Under the pieces are notes generated by a model that saw only the letters and a program-made list of their open reading frames with translations, did not search any database and had not been told where the DNA came from. A program made the translations under genes and the position numbers. Shown here piece by piece: positions 12,766-26,300 of a DNA stretch of 64,000 nucleotides. The stretch comes from Chrysomallon squamiferum (lineage: Eukaryota; Mollusca; Gastropoda; Neomphalida; Peltospiridae). Numbering within the stretch: the stretch's first letter is position 1; each line of letters begins with the position of its first letter. Where the stretch lies: the NCBI GenBank assembly GCA_012295275.1, contig CM022672.1, positions 4,727,443 to 4,791,442 on the forward strand, read 5' to 3'.

Positions 12766-12812
<47 letters not shown>

Positions 12813-13889
12813 TATAATAATAATAACTATTAGAGGCATAGGAAGAGAAAAATAAAGATGATATGAAGTATGTGGAAAAGAACGTTAAGCAGAGTTGAAG
12901 CAACAGAAAGGATTAATACAAATGAGAGAATTAAAAGAAAGGCAGTAAAGGCTAGACTTCTCCATTGCATATAAAGTACAGGAGAGGCAGGAAGAAAAAG
13001 CAAAATAAAATCTAATAAAAATAAATAAATAAATAAAATAAGAATAAAATAAAAATAAAAACTAATGGAAAAACAAAAAAGGAAAACGCACAAAAAAAGC
13101 AGCACTTGACTACATTTCACCAATATATGTCTGATTAATCAATAATCTTGTACAAATTAAAATCAGAATGTGCCAGCACATGTCACAATAATAATTAAAA
13201 GAAAAGAAATTATAAAATTACATTACCCATTACATTAATACATACAATGTGAACATTCTATACAAATATCATTGTAAAAAATACAGTACGTTCTGGAATT
13301 ATTTGAGACAATTTCAATCCTGGTTGAACACTGAAAAATACACCATATTATAAAAAATGGAATTACAGAATAATTATATGCATAAAAGAGTTGCAATAAA
13401 AAGTTGTACAGCTCCACCACAAAAAGCGAAAACAACCAAAAAAAACACCAAAAAATTATTAAACAGACTTAAAGGACAATGTGCTTTGTCAGCAGATTAC
13501 ACAAATTTGTATGTAAACATTCAAAAAACATTTTGATTTAAAGCCAATTATCTTTGAGCATATTACATTTGTCATCAAACTGTAATAATAAAGAAAAGGA
13601 TATTTACACTGAATAAAAATTGAGTTAATATTAATATAATTGGCCATTCTGACTGAGTTGATAAAGTAAAATATAATAAAAAAAAGATATGTGTCTGTAC
13701 ATACACATAACAAAAACTGATTTTTGATCATTTCATTTTTAATTAAAGATAGTGTTTCTAAAACAAGTATTTTAAAACATTCATTACAATCAATGCTTTC
13801 ATTTATTTTCATAGGTTTATTTTATTTATTTACTTTTGTCCTAAATTACTTTATTTATTTATAATATCTCTCTCTATCCTTCTTTCTTT

Positions 13890-13954
<65 letters not shown>

Positions 13955-16180
13955 CCCAGACAGACACACACACAGACACACATCAAAATGACAGTTACTA
14001 AACTGTTTGGCTGTTCCTGAATTATATTAATCTATGACATTTTCCATCATGATGGCAAGATGACAACTTTCTCTTATGTGCCCACAAGACAATATGTTAT
14101 ATAAAAATATACATTATATCCACCTGACTGGAGATAACTACTAAATGTCACTTAAGACTTATAACTTTCTAACAAAGCTTTTGAAAGATTAATAATTTTG
14201 ACAGCAATGTTTTGATCATGTGTAAAAAGATTATTTTAATACATCAAAAGTAATCATCACAGTTATATTTATACACAGGAATCATTATTAGATTCACATT
14301 GCGATGGTTCTGTGTCATAATATTAAAACATCAGCAGAGATGATCTGTAACGTCTCAGTTTTGAAGAATTCACTGTTGGCAAATACTGTTTAATAGTAAT
14401 TATAGAATAAGTGTACTGTAACGTACTCACAGCTCTGGATAAACAAGCTTTGAATACATTTTATGAAATATATTTGTGCTGATATGCTGTTTGGATCTCC
14501 AGGGAAGATGTTAATGCTTGCTTGACAATTAAGATTTTAATGTACATATTATTTTTTATTTATAAAAACAAGTAAATAAATTTAATGAAAAAAAAGATAA
14601 TAATAATAATTATAAAAAAATGATACTGCATATGTATCCTCAAAGAATTTGTACACATGTATTTATCATCAATATTATAAGTAGACATTAAATTGTATTT
14701 TTTAATTTAGAGAAAAGCAAAAAAAAAGAACAACAACAAAACAAAACAAAATAATAATAATGAGATCATGCAATTTAGTTCTAAATAATTCAGATGTGAA
14801 TTAATTATAACGAAGGAAGCCACTGAAACTTTGAAACTCCTGCCCTCTGACACACTTTTTTTATGTACAATACTTCAATCACATGATTTCTTAAATTCCT
14901 ACATTCTGGACAGGTAGCACCTGATTAATGTGATAGCACAACACAAAGAAATAAAATAAAGGAATTCTATTCACTGACTTAATTCAGAGACACCAGTGTA
15001 TCACTAACAATGGGTTAGAGAAATCGTTACACTTCAAGTTATAAAAACAAGATTAGTTCGGTAAAACATTTTGCATAAACTATATACATTTAACAATCTG
15101 CTTGAAAAATAAAAACAACAAAAAAGTAGGCATCAAAAACAATGTTTAACTGATGAGCATTCCTTGATGAGTGAAAAAAAAGAAAAAAAAAAGGATTCTA
15201 CTAAGATATATATATATATGTCTTGATTTAAAAAAAATAATAATAATAATAATAACAAAAAAGAAAGGAAACATTTAACAAAAAATGTATATAGTTTTAA
15301 AAATCAGTTTAGAACAAACAGCTCCATTTATTTCAAGAATAATAATTAAAATATAAAGAACTGTCAAGACTATAACATCTAATTCCTGATTAGCTTTTTA
15401 TATAAAATTAATGCCGTTCTAAGTAATAGCCACATGTACTCAGTCTTTTGCAATAATCTGCTCTAACTACTTGTTATTTGAATCCTCAACTTGTCAAAGG
15501 ATATAAAACTACTTTAGTGCACTCTGTAGACAGACTCATCACCAAAGCCTACAGTTTCATGTTTCATATTTTTAACATTTCTTAACAAGATACTTTAACA
15601 GATGATTTTCCTTCCAGAGGCATTTAAAAATGATCTCAGTACACAAAATAATAATTTTACTCAGAACAGTGGCACTAGCTGTTCTCTCTACACTTTTAAT
15701 ATTGTTGATGTATTAATTATACTATATTATAATAATGAAATCACAGAATGTATAGTATATTTCTTGGATAAACAAAAAACTAAATTTGTTAGAAAGTTAG
15801 GTAAGCACAACTTTTTTTTTACTTATTTTGCAGAAAAAACAAGCAAAAAACAAAATGATGTCAGTTATGTAAGCTATAAAATGTGACCCAAAGTAACTTA
15901 AGTACTTGTACAACAAGATACATATGTCAGCTGTGGTTACTAAATAGTAAAGCTATTGCTACTGTTTTAAAAAGTTGACTCTATAGGAATGACAGTAACA
16001 GAACAAATCCACAGTAACAGTATTTATTAACAGCAGTCATTGTGGATAGTAGCTACTAGAGTAGCAAATAAACGTAATAACAACTTTTCAGTGTCATTTC
16101 TGAACTGTGACATTACAGCATAAAACTCTATAAATACAGTGAATCTCTGCAATCTTTGACATGTGACATAAAAGTAACAA
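12240..16180. other. Intergenic, AT-rich
   Basis: Contents: AATA and AAT tracts at 12377-12470, an AGC/GTA-type degenerate triplet zone near 12718-12770 followed by AAT, a (GA)n tract at 13893-13949, and otherwise AT-rich sequence. No frame above about 100 codons and no protein motif is visible. The right part may be the distal 3' UTR of the PH/PDZ gene. Confidence 0.6.
13893..13949. repeat. (GA)n microsatellite
   Basis: About 56 bases of GA dinucleotide preceded by a CTTTCTTTC stretch, giving a small purine/pyrimidine switch. Confidence 0.9.
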
Positions 16181-16188
16181 TAACAGCA

Positions 16189-16194
16189 TTTATT
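16189..16194 (-). terminator. Candidate polyadenylation signal of the PH/PDZ gene
   Basis: TTTATT on the plus strand is AATAAA on the minus strand, about 100 bases after the stop codon at 16297. A second copy in a near-duplicate context lies at 16023-16028. Which one is used cannot be told from sequence. Confidence 0.4.
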
Positions 16195-16296
16195 AACAGC
16201 AGTTACTGTTATCTCACTGTTTTGAAATGGCTGCTTTAAAACACATCTACACAGTACTAATCAGTACTATTTATGAAAAACGTTTTAAATGAAGCT

Positions 16297-19200
16297 CTAC
16301 TTTACAATAAAACTTTTGTGGTTCTTCATCTTCTTTAGTCCTTTCTTGATTTCATTGATGAAGTCAGAGGGCTGAACAACCAGGGTAATTTCCTTGCCTA
16401 CAGCATTCAGTCTGTGTTCTATCTGTAAAGTCAAATATATATATATAAGTATATTTGTTTATTTATTTATTATTACTCCTGTTGTTTAAACTGTTATTTA
16501 TAAAGTATTTAAAAGTTGCCTCTGGAAATAAGTGTTTATTTTATAAATTTACTATATTAATTAGTAAAGGTCAAAACTACTGAAATTTATGCTGATCATT
16601 TTAAACTGTTTTTAAACAAAGACCACACATTTTTAAACATTTGACTCTATTTAAAAGGCAAACCTCGAGTTCCTTGAAGAACAGACTGACAGGTCTGCTG
16701 TTGATCTCTGTGATAAACCAGTTACACATGTTCTGGCTGAAAACACAATGAGCTTTAGAAGTAAGTCCGTTTCTGCCTGCTAATCCATTCAAATCCACAT
16801 AGACGATCTGAAAGCATCAAAACGGAGTTTAGAACGAAAATCCACTCAATGCAAACAGTCACTGTTCTTCCTCGTTAATTCAAATCTTGCTTGTTTAATA
16901 AGAGGGGTCTTTTAATGTCAAGTGATCTAAAATGTTGAATTCTGATTTTAAAAATACACAATATCTGTTATCTTACATACAAACAAGTACTATGAAGCTA
17001 GAGGATAGCGGATCATTTTTCTCTTTATTTTCGATTTTTTAAAATTAGTTGATTAAAGAGTTACCTCCCCTGTCCCTCCTTCTCTTTTGAAGCCAAGACT
17101 TTCGCCTTCTGCTGATCGTCGGATGGCTAACACTTTGGCGTGTTTCAGCCTCTGTATGAAAATGTTTACAGACGAGTCTGCTGATTTAATATGCTTGTGT
17201 GCCATGGCTGCTGTGAACACTGAGACATCATTCACTTTCTTGAGTTCGTCTCCAACATGAAACTTGCTGTGAAGTCTTGGATGGTCCTTCTGATTCCAGC
17301 CTGCAATCCTGTAAACAGTTAAAAACCACAGTGTACATGAAACAGTATACACCACATGTTTAACAGAATAAAATTTTGTAAAAAATATTCTATGTTTAAA
17401 ACACTGAAATGTTTAACATACTGAAATATTAACTTTAAGAAACCAGATGTGTTAACACTGGACCATGTTTATCTTAAACAGACATAAATATTTGACAAGA
17501 CTGGAAGTGTAAACTACCACACAGATCCATATGCATCCACTAGTGCCAGTCCAAGACAGTCCTTTTGTGGGAGCTGAACATTTATTCCCAGGGAAGCCAT
17601 TTCCTCTTCCAGTATTTCGACCTGGCTCTGTTTGAGTGACACGACACTGAAAGCTTTGTCTGAGGGGTCCAGCTGCATCTTCAGGGACAACTGACGTGCT
17701 GGACGTCTCACAGACGCAGCAGCACCTTCCGCCCCGTTCCGCTTTGGCAGATTTGGAGGAGCAGACGATCTTTGAAGATTTCTTGATGGAAGAGGAGGAG
17801 GGTTGCTATCTTTATCCATAGAGTCAATCCTTTTAGGAGGGACAGGAGGAGCACCATTAGTTTCTGCCAAAGCACTGCAGACCTGAGCAAATCCTTTAGT
17901 TTTACTCGTCACTGTGAAATATTTCCTTTGTAGAGAGTCTTGTCGTGGGGGCAGAGGAGGTGTTCCACTGTAATTAGTTGAGTGTCTGTTCATTAGAGCA
18001 GCAGCTGATGGAGGAACCTGGGACGTTTTACTTGAACCAGTGGAATGGCGTAGTTTGTTTCTTACAAAAACACTGTCTGAATCATTGTCAAATGTCTCCC
18101 ATTCGCTTTGCTTCGCACTAGTTGAATCAGAGTCAGGCTGTCCTAATATGTCACTACTTAAACCCGAGTCACAATTCTTGTCAGGTACTGGAAAAACAGA
18201 GTACAGATTTTCATTTCTAGATGGACCATTCTGGTTTTCGTTTTCTGAGTTCTGACATGAAATGCCTGTACACAGAGAATCTTTTTTTTCACATTTGGAT
18301 GGTGGCAATGAAACAACTTCGAACTCAACATTTTTACCTTTTGAACATTCATCTGATTCTCTAACAGAACCCAGAGAACCCTTTACTTTGGTATTACTAC
18401 ATGCGCCATTAGCACCAGCTAAAGGTACTTTGGATGAATTCATATTTTGTTTTATAGATGACTTATTATTATTTATTTCAGTGAACGTGGCCCTTTTGGC
18501 AGGAATTGGTCTAAAACTCGCCTCACCATCACATAAAACATCTTTATTTGGTAATTTGTTTTTCTGCCAAAAATCACTGTCGATAAAATCTCCAGAATAG
18601 TCTGAGCTGACATCAACGGATGTAGAAGTTCTATCGGAAGCCAAATTATCACTAGTGGCTTCATTGGCTTTGTCTAAAGATTCTTTTCTTTTGATTTTTT
18701 CCCGTTCTTCAGCAATGCCAACTGTAGCAAAAACATCTTCATCATTTTCACCCTCAGCTTTTGCCATTTCTTCTTTTTTCTTAGCAGCAGCGCCAAAATT
18801 GACCACTGCAGGACAGAATGAGTACACATGTTCATGGTCTTCTTTCTGGAGAATGGTGGAAAAATAATCAATATTATAAATTTTAAAAATGTTGTAAATT
18901 AATACTTGTTGCAGAAATTCATTTTATTGCAATTAGACTTTTCAGTTAAATATTTGATTTATTTTTGAAAGCCTGAAATAGCAGACAATATTTTGCAAAT
19001 AATATTTTACTACAAAAACAAACATTTTATTTTATTATTATTTTTTTTAATCATTAAGAAGAAGCATTTTAAATTGTAGACAATATTTTGAAAATAATAT
19101 TTTACAACAAAACAAACATTTTATTTTATTATTATTTTTTAATCATTAAGAAGAAATCTTTTTAAACAATTTCAACAAAATGTGTAGGTACTTCAATGAA

Positions 19201-20535
19201 TTTACTTTTAGAATCTTTTTATTTTAAATGGATTTACTTAACCTCAATGTAAACAGAAACACAAAGTTGAATTAGTACAGTCACGTGATACGTTCATTAG
19301 GAAAACATAACTATCAAGGTCAAAGTGATTTCTTTCACTTCTTTTTTGTTTTTTTCATCTGAGAAGTAGGAAAAGACAGTATTAAATGGAAAAGGTTATC
19401 TCTAAGCACAATGTGTTGTGATAACTGAGAACAATGAAATACTGGCACAGAGCCAGAGTTTGTTTTCTGCAAGTCACAGCAGTTCACACTACCGTACTTA
19501 CCACAAACCAATGTACAGTTTATGTTTGTTCATTTACACGAGTCGGAAATGTGGTTTCTTTACAAAATTTAATTGTGGAAACATTATAGTCCACTAAAAA
19601 GAAATTAAATAAAGAAAATAGTAATAATAATAAAAAGTTATATGAGACACAGTTGTTTATACTCTAACATGTTAGAGGAGAAAATGTCAGACAGACAGAA
19701 CTGACCTGTAATACTCCAAGAGTATTGAGTGTCGATTCCAAAGCATTGTACCAATCCAACATGTTGGCCCTGAAATTAGTTCCATACTAAATCATAATAT
19801 TACAGTAATAAAATTGTAAAACGAACATTCTAGAAGACAAAATGGATATTAAACTAAATAAAGAAACCAGTACTTTTTTCAGTGAATTAGTACAGTGTTT
19901 TATAAAATGATAGATTTTCAAATTCTTTTTGTGTTTTTTCTTGTATTTTATTCCAAGTCTTTTACAAACTAATACTATAAAAATGTTAAAGGGATTAAAA
20001 CTGCCTATTACATTTTTTGAAATAGACCAACTGTAACTTAGTAAAAAAAAAAAAAAAAAAAGAATTGAAGAAAGATAGTTTAATGTTAAATAAAATAATT
20101 TTGTTTTTGTTTTTTTTTGATATATGTTTTATAAAAATAATTCATCCAATGTTTAAGATTAAGCTAGTTTCAGTGTTTGCATTAACTGAATAATGCTAAT
20201 ATATAATTATTGTTAAGCACTTAAAGTTTATCATGTTATTGGGTTTAAGAGTACAACTGTGTTTGTAATGGGTTTTCCTTTTTTGTGTGTATGTATGTAT
20301 GTATGTATGTATTATGTATGTATTATGTAAGTATGTATGTATGTAAATATGTATGTATGTATGTATCTATGTACGTACGTACGTATGTATGTATGTATGT
20401 ATGTATCTATCTGTATATATTAAATGGGTTGCAGTGGATGGCAGGATAATGGGAGAGTGACAGAGATAAGGATTGAAGAATGAGCAATATTCCACAAACA
20501 CATCCTGCAGCAATAATCATCACAAACCACTGATA

Positions 20536-20566
<31 letters not shown>

Positions 20567-21595
20567 CTGTGTGAGAGTGACCTGTAACATTAACAGGTAA
20601 AACTAAGTCACCTGTCAGTTGCTGCCAGTTCAAGGACTCTTTCCTGCAAGACGACACTGAATTTGTGGAGCTGTGCGTTGCGTATGTGGGTGTACGCCAG
20701 TTTCTGACAGGTGGACAAGTTGAAAGAATTGATAGGCTCGTCTGTGAACACATCCATTTCCTTGTCATAGTACTCTAAAAAGGGTACTCCATTTCGGACC
20801 AACAGCACGAACCATTTGTTGGGATCAATTCTCTGAAACACAGTTCAGTTTAAATGTTATCTGTTGTTTGTTACTTGTATGATCACTGGTTTTTAAATAC
20901 ATGACATTATGAGTACTGTTTGCTTGTCCTTTATTGTCTTAATTTTGTGAAAAGTACACATAAGAATTTCTAAAGTGAAGTACAAAATACTGTCTGTTGA
21001 AGCATTTTATTATACATCTTATTTGTAAGATCAGGGTTTGTGTCATCAATTTTTTTTTGTAATTAAAGTCACAAAAAGAACTAGATGACAAATAATGATT
21101 TCTCTCTCATGAGTAACACATGCAATAACAACACAAATAAACTAATAATAATGATTTCTCTCTCGCATGAATAACACATGCAATAACAACACAAATAAAC
21201 TAATAATAATGATTTCTCTCGCATGAGTAACACATGCAATAACAACACAAATAAACTAATAATAATGATTTCTCTCTCGCATGAATAACACATGCAATAA
21301 CAACACAAATAAACTATAATAATGATTTCTCTCTCGCATGAATAACACATGCAATAACAACACAAATAAACTATAATAATGATTTCTCTCTCTCATGAGT
21401 AACACATGCAATAACAACACAAATAAACTAATAATAATGATTTCTCTCTCAGAATGTAAGGTTATGACAATGATAAAGTTAAGAGGTAATCAGTGTAGTG
21501 CTATTTCAGTAAGTTCTTACCTCAAGCAAGCCTGAGAGTCCCCGATCACTGGGAAATGACTTTCTTAGATACCCTTGCTTTATTACGTTTTCCAT
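16297..21595 (-). CDS. PH-domain protein with proline-rich centre and two PDZ-like modules
   Basis: Seven coding exons on the minus strand: 21595-21521, 20832-20612, 19769-19706, 18845-17518, 17308-17065, 16807-16664 and 16422-16297. All have GT donors and AG acceptors and all phases agree; they total 2202 bases for 733 residues. Residues about 5-118 form a PH domain: an opening basic KQGYLRK strand, KWFVLLV, and the C-terminal helix with the invariant Trp at 105 (LDWYNALE). Residues about 121-510 are polar and low in complexity, with a Lys/Glu segment near 140-175 and four SH3-ligand-like motifs at about 413-490 (PPLPPR, PPVPPKR, PPPLPSR, PPNLPKR). Residues about 520-625 look like a PDZ fold with a GLAL loop and VGDELKKVNDV. 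Residues about 626-715 look like a second, divergent one (SLGFKREGG, ITEINSRPV). No catalytic site, signal peptide or membrane segment is seen. A membrane-recruited signalling scaffold is the likely role. I cannot name the family. The ATG follows a possible leader-intron acceptor. Confidence 0.85.
18983..19165. repeat. Two-copy tandem duplication in an intron
   Basis: About 90 bases containing AGACAATATTTTG, AAACAAACATTTTATT and AATCATTAAGAAGAA occur twice in a row with small differences, in the intron between the 19769-19706 and 18845-17518 exons of the PH/PDZ gene. Confidence 0.8.
20287..20412. repeat. (GTAT)n microsatellite
   Basis: Imperfect GTAT tetranucleotide tract in a PH/PDZ gene intron. 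A pure (GT)n tract follows at 20535-20566, only about 50 bases from the 20832-20612 exon. Confidence 0.9.
21091..21450. repeat. Minisatellite of about 57-base units
   Basis: Just over six direct copies of a 56-58 base unit (core ATGATTTCTCTC, then ATGCAATAACAACAC) lie head to tail in the first coding intron of the PH/PDZ gene. Copies differ by CATGAATAA or CATGAGTAA and by the number of CT dinucleotides. They are contiguous with no unique spacers. Confidence 0.95.
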
Positions 21596-21599
21596 CCCT

Positions 21600-23299
21600 C
21601 AGTTCATTCTATCTGAAACTTCAGTGTAATTAAAACATTTATTACTAATTACAAGAAAAATTATTTAACTACAATGCCATAAAGGTATGTGTAAAATAAC
21701 AATCACACAATAAGGCATATTAATTATTATACTGTTAAAAAGTAATATATGTAAGATAACTGTTATAACATGACATTTATTAAGAACTACTGTTAAGATT
21801 TTACATACAAAATAATAACCAGGCAACAAGACAAATACAAGAGTACAAAGTGATAATCATAAAACAATACAAACGTAACATAATGTCAAAACAAACACAA
21901 AGTAGATAATACATTTTCAAATCAAGATCCAGAAGTTATATATGGGTGCATCATTTTACATTTTATCCTACTGGAGGAAACAGTCATTCTGTTGCTAATA
22001 CAAGTATCTGTTAATTTAAATGTTATTCTTTTTCTCAGTTAAAAACATATGTTATTGCCTCAGGTATCTACACTTTGACTGACTTATAAAAAATAAAATT
22101 TCTGGGCTATAATTCTGATTAATGATTTTTTCCACAGGGTTTAATGCAAGATTAAAAAAAAAAACATCAAATGGTTACAAACTCTTTTTATATGCTAATT
22201 CCTAATGGGATTCTTTTAACATGAGCAGTATGAAAACTGGCTTGCTGGTTGCTGAGATATCAGTGGATAAAGACTGGTGAACACACCTGTTTATATATCA
22301 AACTTTGAAGTAATATTTAATATTGCTGTTTGAGACCAAAACAAACGTGAATACAGATTTTTAAATCAAACTCTGAATCAGCCAGGTTACAGTCACCAAC
22401 TGAATGAACTTGGGATGACCCTTATATAACCTGACAAATTCTATAAAATAAATTTCAATTGATGCATTGGTCTTTTTAACAGATCTCATATTTTAAAATT
22501 AAAAAAGAAATGTCTTATAATTATTTTCATTTTTTTTTTTTTTTTAACTTATAACTATATACAGGTTTAAGCATACAGATTATAATGTTACCTCTCATAT
22601 TATAATGTCTATAACAATTCTGCAAATAACAATTACAATTTGAGGTTTTCCAATAAACTATATAACTGTGAAATATAACACTTTGTTAATTTTACAAAAT
22701 AATAAACATTATAAAATAAACTTAGATATCAGTAACATGTCCTGTTTAACAAAGATATTTTTAAAATAATCTTTTCTAAATGTTTGTATTATAAAATATC
22801 CAAAGTTTGACAAGCATCAGTAATTTTTAATGAGACTGATTCCACTGTAAACATAAAATAATCTATAATAACATATACATTCCAAGCATACTTATCTTGA
22901 ATTGTTTCTGTGGTGAACTTTATACAGGAAAAACAAGAGATGGTAACATGCACCAACAGATTTTTAACTGGATTGGCAAAATGATATCCTTGGAATTTTC
23001 TTTACAAGAAACACAATAACATGTGCATGTGCATGTGTGTGTGTGTGTGTCTGATCAAAATCTGCACACGTGAATTTACTACAATCAAACAGTGGTAAGC
23101 TGAGAATATAGAAATAATTTCATATTTTATTATTATTTAGGACTGCAGGACAGCCTCATTGCAGAAGGAAGCTGATATGTTAAGACAGAAACCAGTTACT
23201 GCTTGCATACTTACACACACACACACACACACAGGTTTTTTCACAATTTTAAATAAAATATCATATATTTTACAGATCTAGAGAAAGTTAGTCTTTGCA

Positions 23300-23344
<45 letters not shown>

Positions 23345-26300
23345 CATGGTGTAACGAAAAAAACTGAAAAACACTTAAAAGGGGCAAACGATATAAAATC
23401 AAGAAAGCTAATGAATGTATCAGAATATAGTAGTGATTCATTATTACAGGCTATTGTTAATTATGTACATCTAGCTAGTAGTGACGGAAGTTCAGTATTC
23501 ACAAAAAAACCGTGGTATTAATCAGCTGAATATACATATTTAACTTAAAATAGATACTTCTCTGTTTCCTCAACAACTACAAGAAAAAAAAAAAAGCTAA
23601 TGTACATACGAGGAAGTTTGCTTATTTACTGATGAAATATGCATCTGTATCAAGAAAGAAAAATCACAGATTTTTAAATGTATTTCATTAGAGGTGTCAT
23701 TTCAGAATAGAATGTCTGAAGGCTACAGGATAATAAAATATCATTCAGCCTGTTTAACACACAGTAACAGGACACACTCACTGTAACAGTTACACTAGCT
23801 GTAACAGAAATTGCATGCTGTCACAGTATACATTGTAACAGTTACATTACTGTAGCAGTATACACTTACTGTCACAGAAAACATTCTGTAACAGCATTCC
23901 TTACTGCAGTTACTAAATGATATAATCATTCGATACATCTGTATTCAACTATTATGACATTCTAATTATAAAAATTTTTATTTGGATTTCAATCTGCAAC
24001 AACATGCTATAGAACCTATTTCAGTGCAAACAAATAACCGAAATACATTTTTGCAAACTATCCAGTTACTGAAACTGAATTTTATGATAGGGACTTAACT
24101 TTGTTAAAAATAAAGTAGTAAATATACCTAGCAACTTAAAAAGACTACCATTTTCCTTCCACTTTTTTTTTTTTTGGTTTATTTTATATTGTGTTATGAC
24201 ATGTTGTAAGTAAATTTAAAAGCCCCCACTAAATGTGATAAACAAAATGACATACCTTTTCCTCCAATTTACTCTTGTATTTGTTGAACTTTTTCATGTG
24301 TAAATCAGTGGCAAAACTATTACATCTATTGACTACAGTATATAGGGGTACTTTAGATAAATATGAACAATGGAAATTACTTTCAACTATAGGAAAATTG
24401 GCTTTGGAGTAACAAATTTAATTTAAATACTTTAATAAACAAAAAAATGTAAATATTTACTGAACATTTATCTCCTTGTTGACCAGGAAGATGCAATCTA
24501 CAACAGGTTATATTTACAATTAATATATAATTTAGTTAAATTTATAATGTTATAATTGCATTATTATTTTTCTTCTTGTATTAAAATGCTAATATATAAA
24601 CAAGTAAACAAAATACTCCATACATACATACATAAATACATATATGTAATATTTATCACTTACCTTTTATTGCTAACTGCCAATTTATAAATATTAACTT
24701 AACTGTTGATATTAAAATGAGCTTGTCTGTTGTAAAGTTTTCCTTTTAAATATGGTTTCAATTACAATGACACAGTTACTGTGTAATATACATAAATAAA
24801 CAGATGCTTAAGCTTAGTCTAAACACTGTACAATATTATATAAACAAACACATTTTCATATTTATTAAATATTTCTTTAGATATATTGTGTAGCATGACA
24901 AACAAAAAAATATTTCTAACCTTTTTGAAATTAAATTTTATCTGTTATTTTGAATTTTGAAAATGTTCGAATGTACAGTATCTAAAGATGTACAAAACAA
25001 AAAAGTAAACTCTTTACAAACTACATTATTTATCTCTGTTCAAAAAGACAGAGTTATATGAATTGTATTAGTAGCATTATTCATAATGAAGCAAAAACAG
25101 CTTTATTAAAAGTTGTAACTGAAAAGTGATTTTCTGTTTGGGAAAGGTTAACTGTAACCATAGATTTTTTTTTTTTTTTTTGAATTTAGTGAAGCGTAAA
25201 AAAAAATTAAAAATTAAAGAACAGTCAAAGTTGTCAAATAGTTAATTTTTAATTTTTAATTTTTAATTTTTAATGTTTGGACACCACTGCCAATTTGACT
25301 TTTAAAGGCCCTTTCTGAAGCAAAACTGTCTCTAACAAACTTTAATTACTTCATATAATGTCGTATCATGAATTGCAAATACACAGACTAATTTGTTTTT
25401 CCACACCTCTGCAAAGTATATTTACACTGATACCTGAAACCAGAGTTGGTAAAATCATTCATTTGTGCTCGACTTTCACACGGTGAAAAGTAGAATCTTT
25501 AAAAATTCATAACACCACTTCCACTAACTCTACAAGCAAAGTGTTTATACCAAATTATTCAGAGTGAAAAGATCTAAATGATGCAGTACATTTAGAAGAG
25601 ATAAATTAGAAAACATGAAATATTAATTTTTGGTCGGAAGAGGTAGTGTACAATCTTAGTGCTAGTAATAATGATGATTTACTGAGTGCCCCCTTCTTCC
25701 TGAGAGCATGGCTCAAAGTACTTAACAGTGAGAGGATACTAAGAACATATGGACACAAACAGGATGGATAATGAATTACAATGTAACAATACTTAATAAA
25801 ATTACATACAGTGTTTGGTGATGTTAATTTAAATGGAGCAGAAGCTGAATTTAAGAAGTGACTTTTTAAAACATGTTTTTGAGAACCGGTTTGGATATTG
25901 TATTTAGTGCTTTGATCCAAGTTTGAAACACAGTAACCTTAATTTACCACCCTAACTCTAATTAAACACATTTATTCCATCATCATTTCTAATATATATT
26001 TTCCAAGGCACTGCCACAACTGCAGAAAGAAAAGGAAGAGAAATTGAGGTCATGTGACTGCAGATTTTTCACTCTTTTGGGCATCAGAAATAAATAAACT
26101 GCTCAAAACATTTTTCATCAAGGATTTCTACCACTTTTATGTGGCAAAACCTTTTATATTTGACATATGAATGAAGTTAAGATAGGGTATTTCTGTTTGG
26201 TCAAGCCTTTTAGCAGGAAGAAAGCTTGTATAGTGAACTCCATGAGCATTTATTAATGATATCCGCAATACACATTTGTAGAAACACAATGAGGTGGCAC

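Noticed and set aside
15602-15886. 94-codon plus-strand frame
   Set aside because: Composition matches non-coding flank and no protein features are seen.
21091-21450. CRISPR-like array of direct repeats
   Set aside because: Copies are contiguous with no unique spacers, and the sequence is an animal intron; it is a minisatellite.
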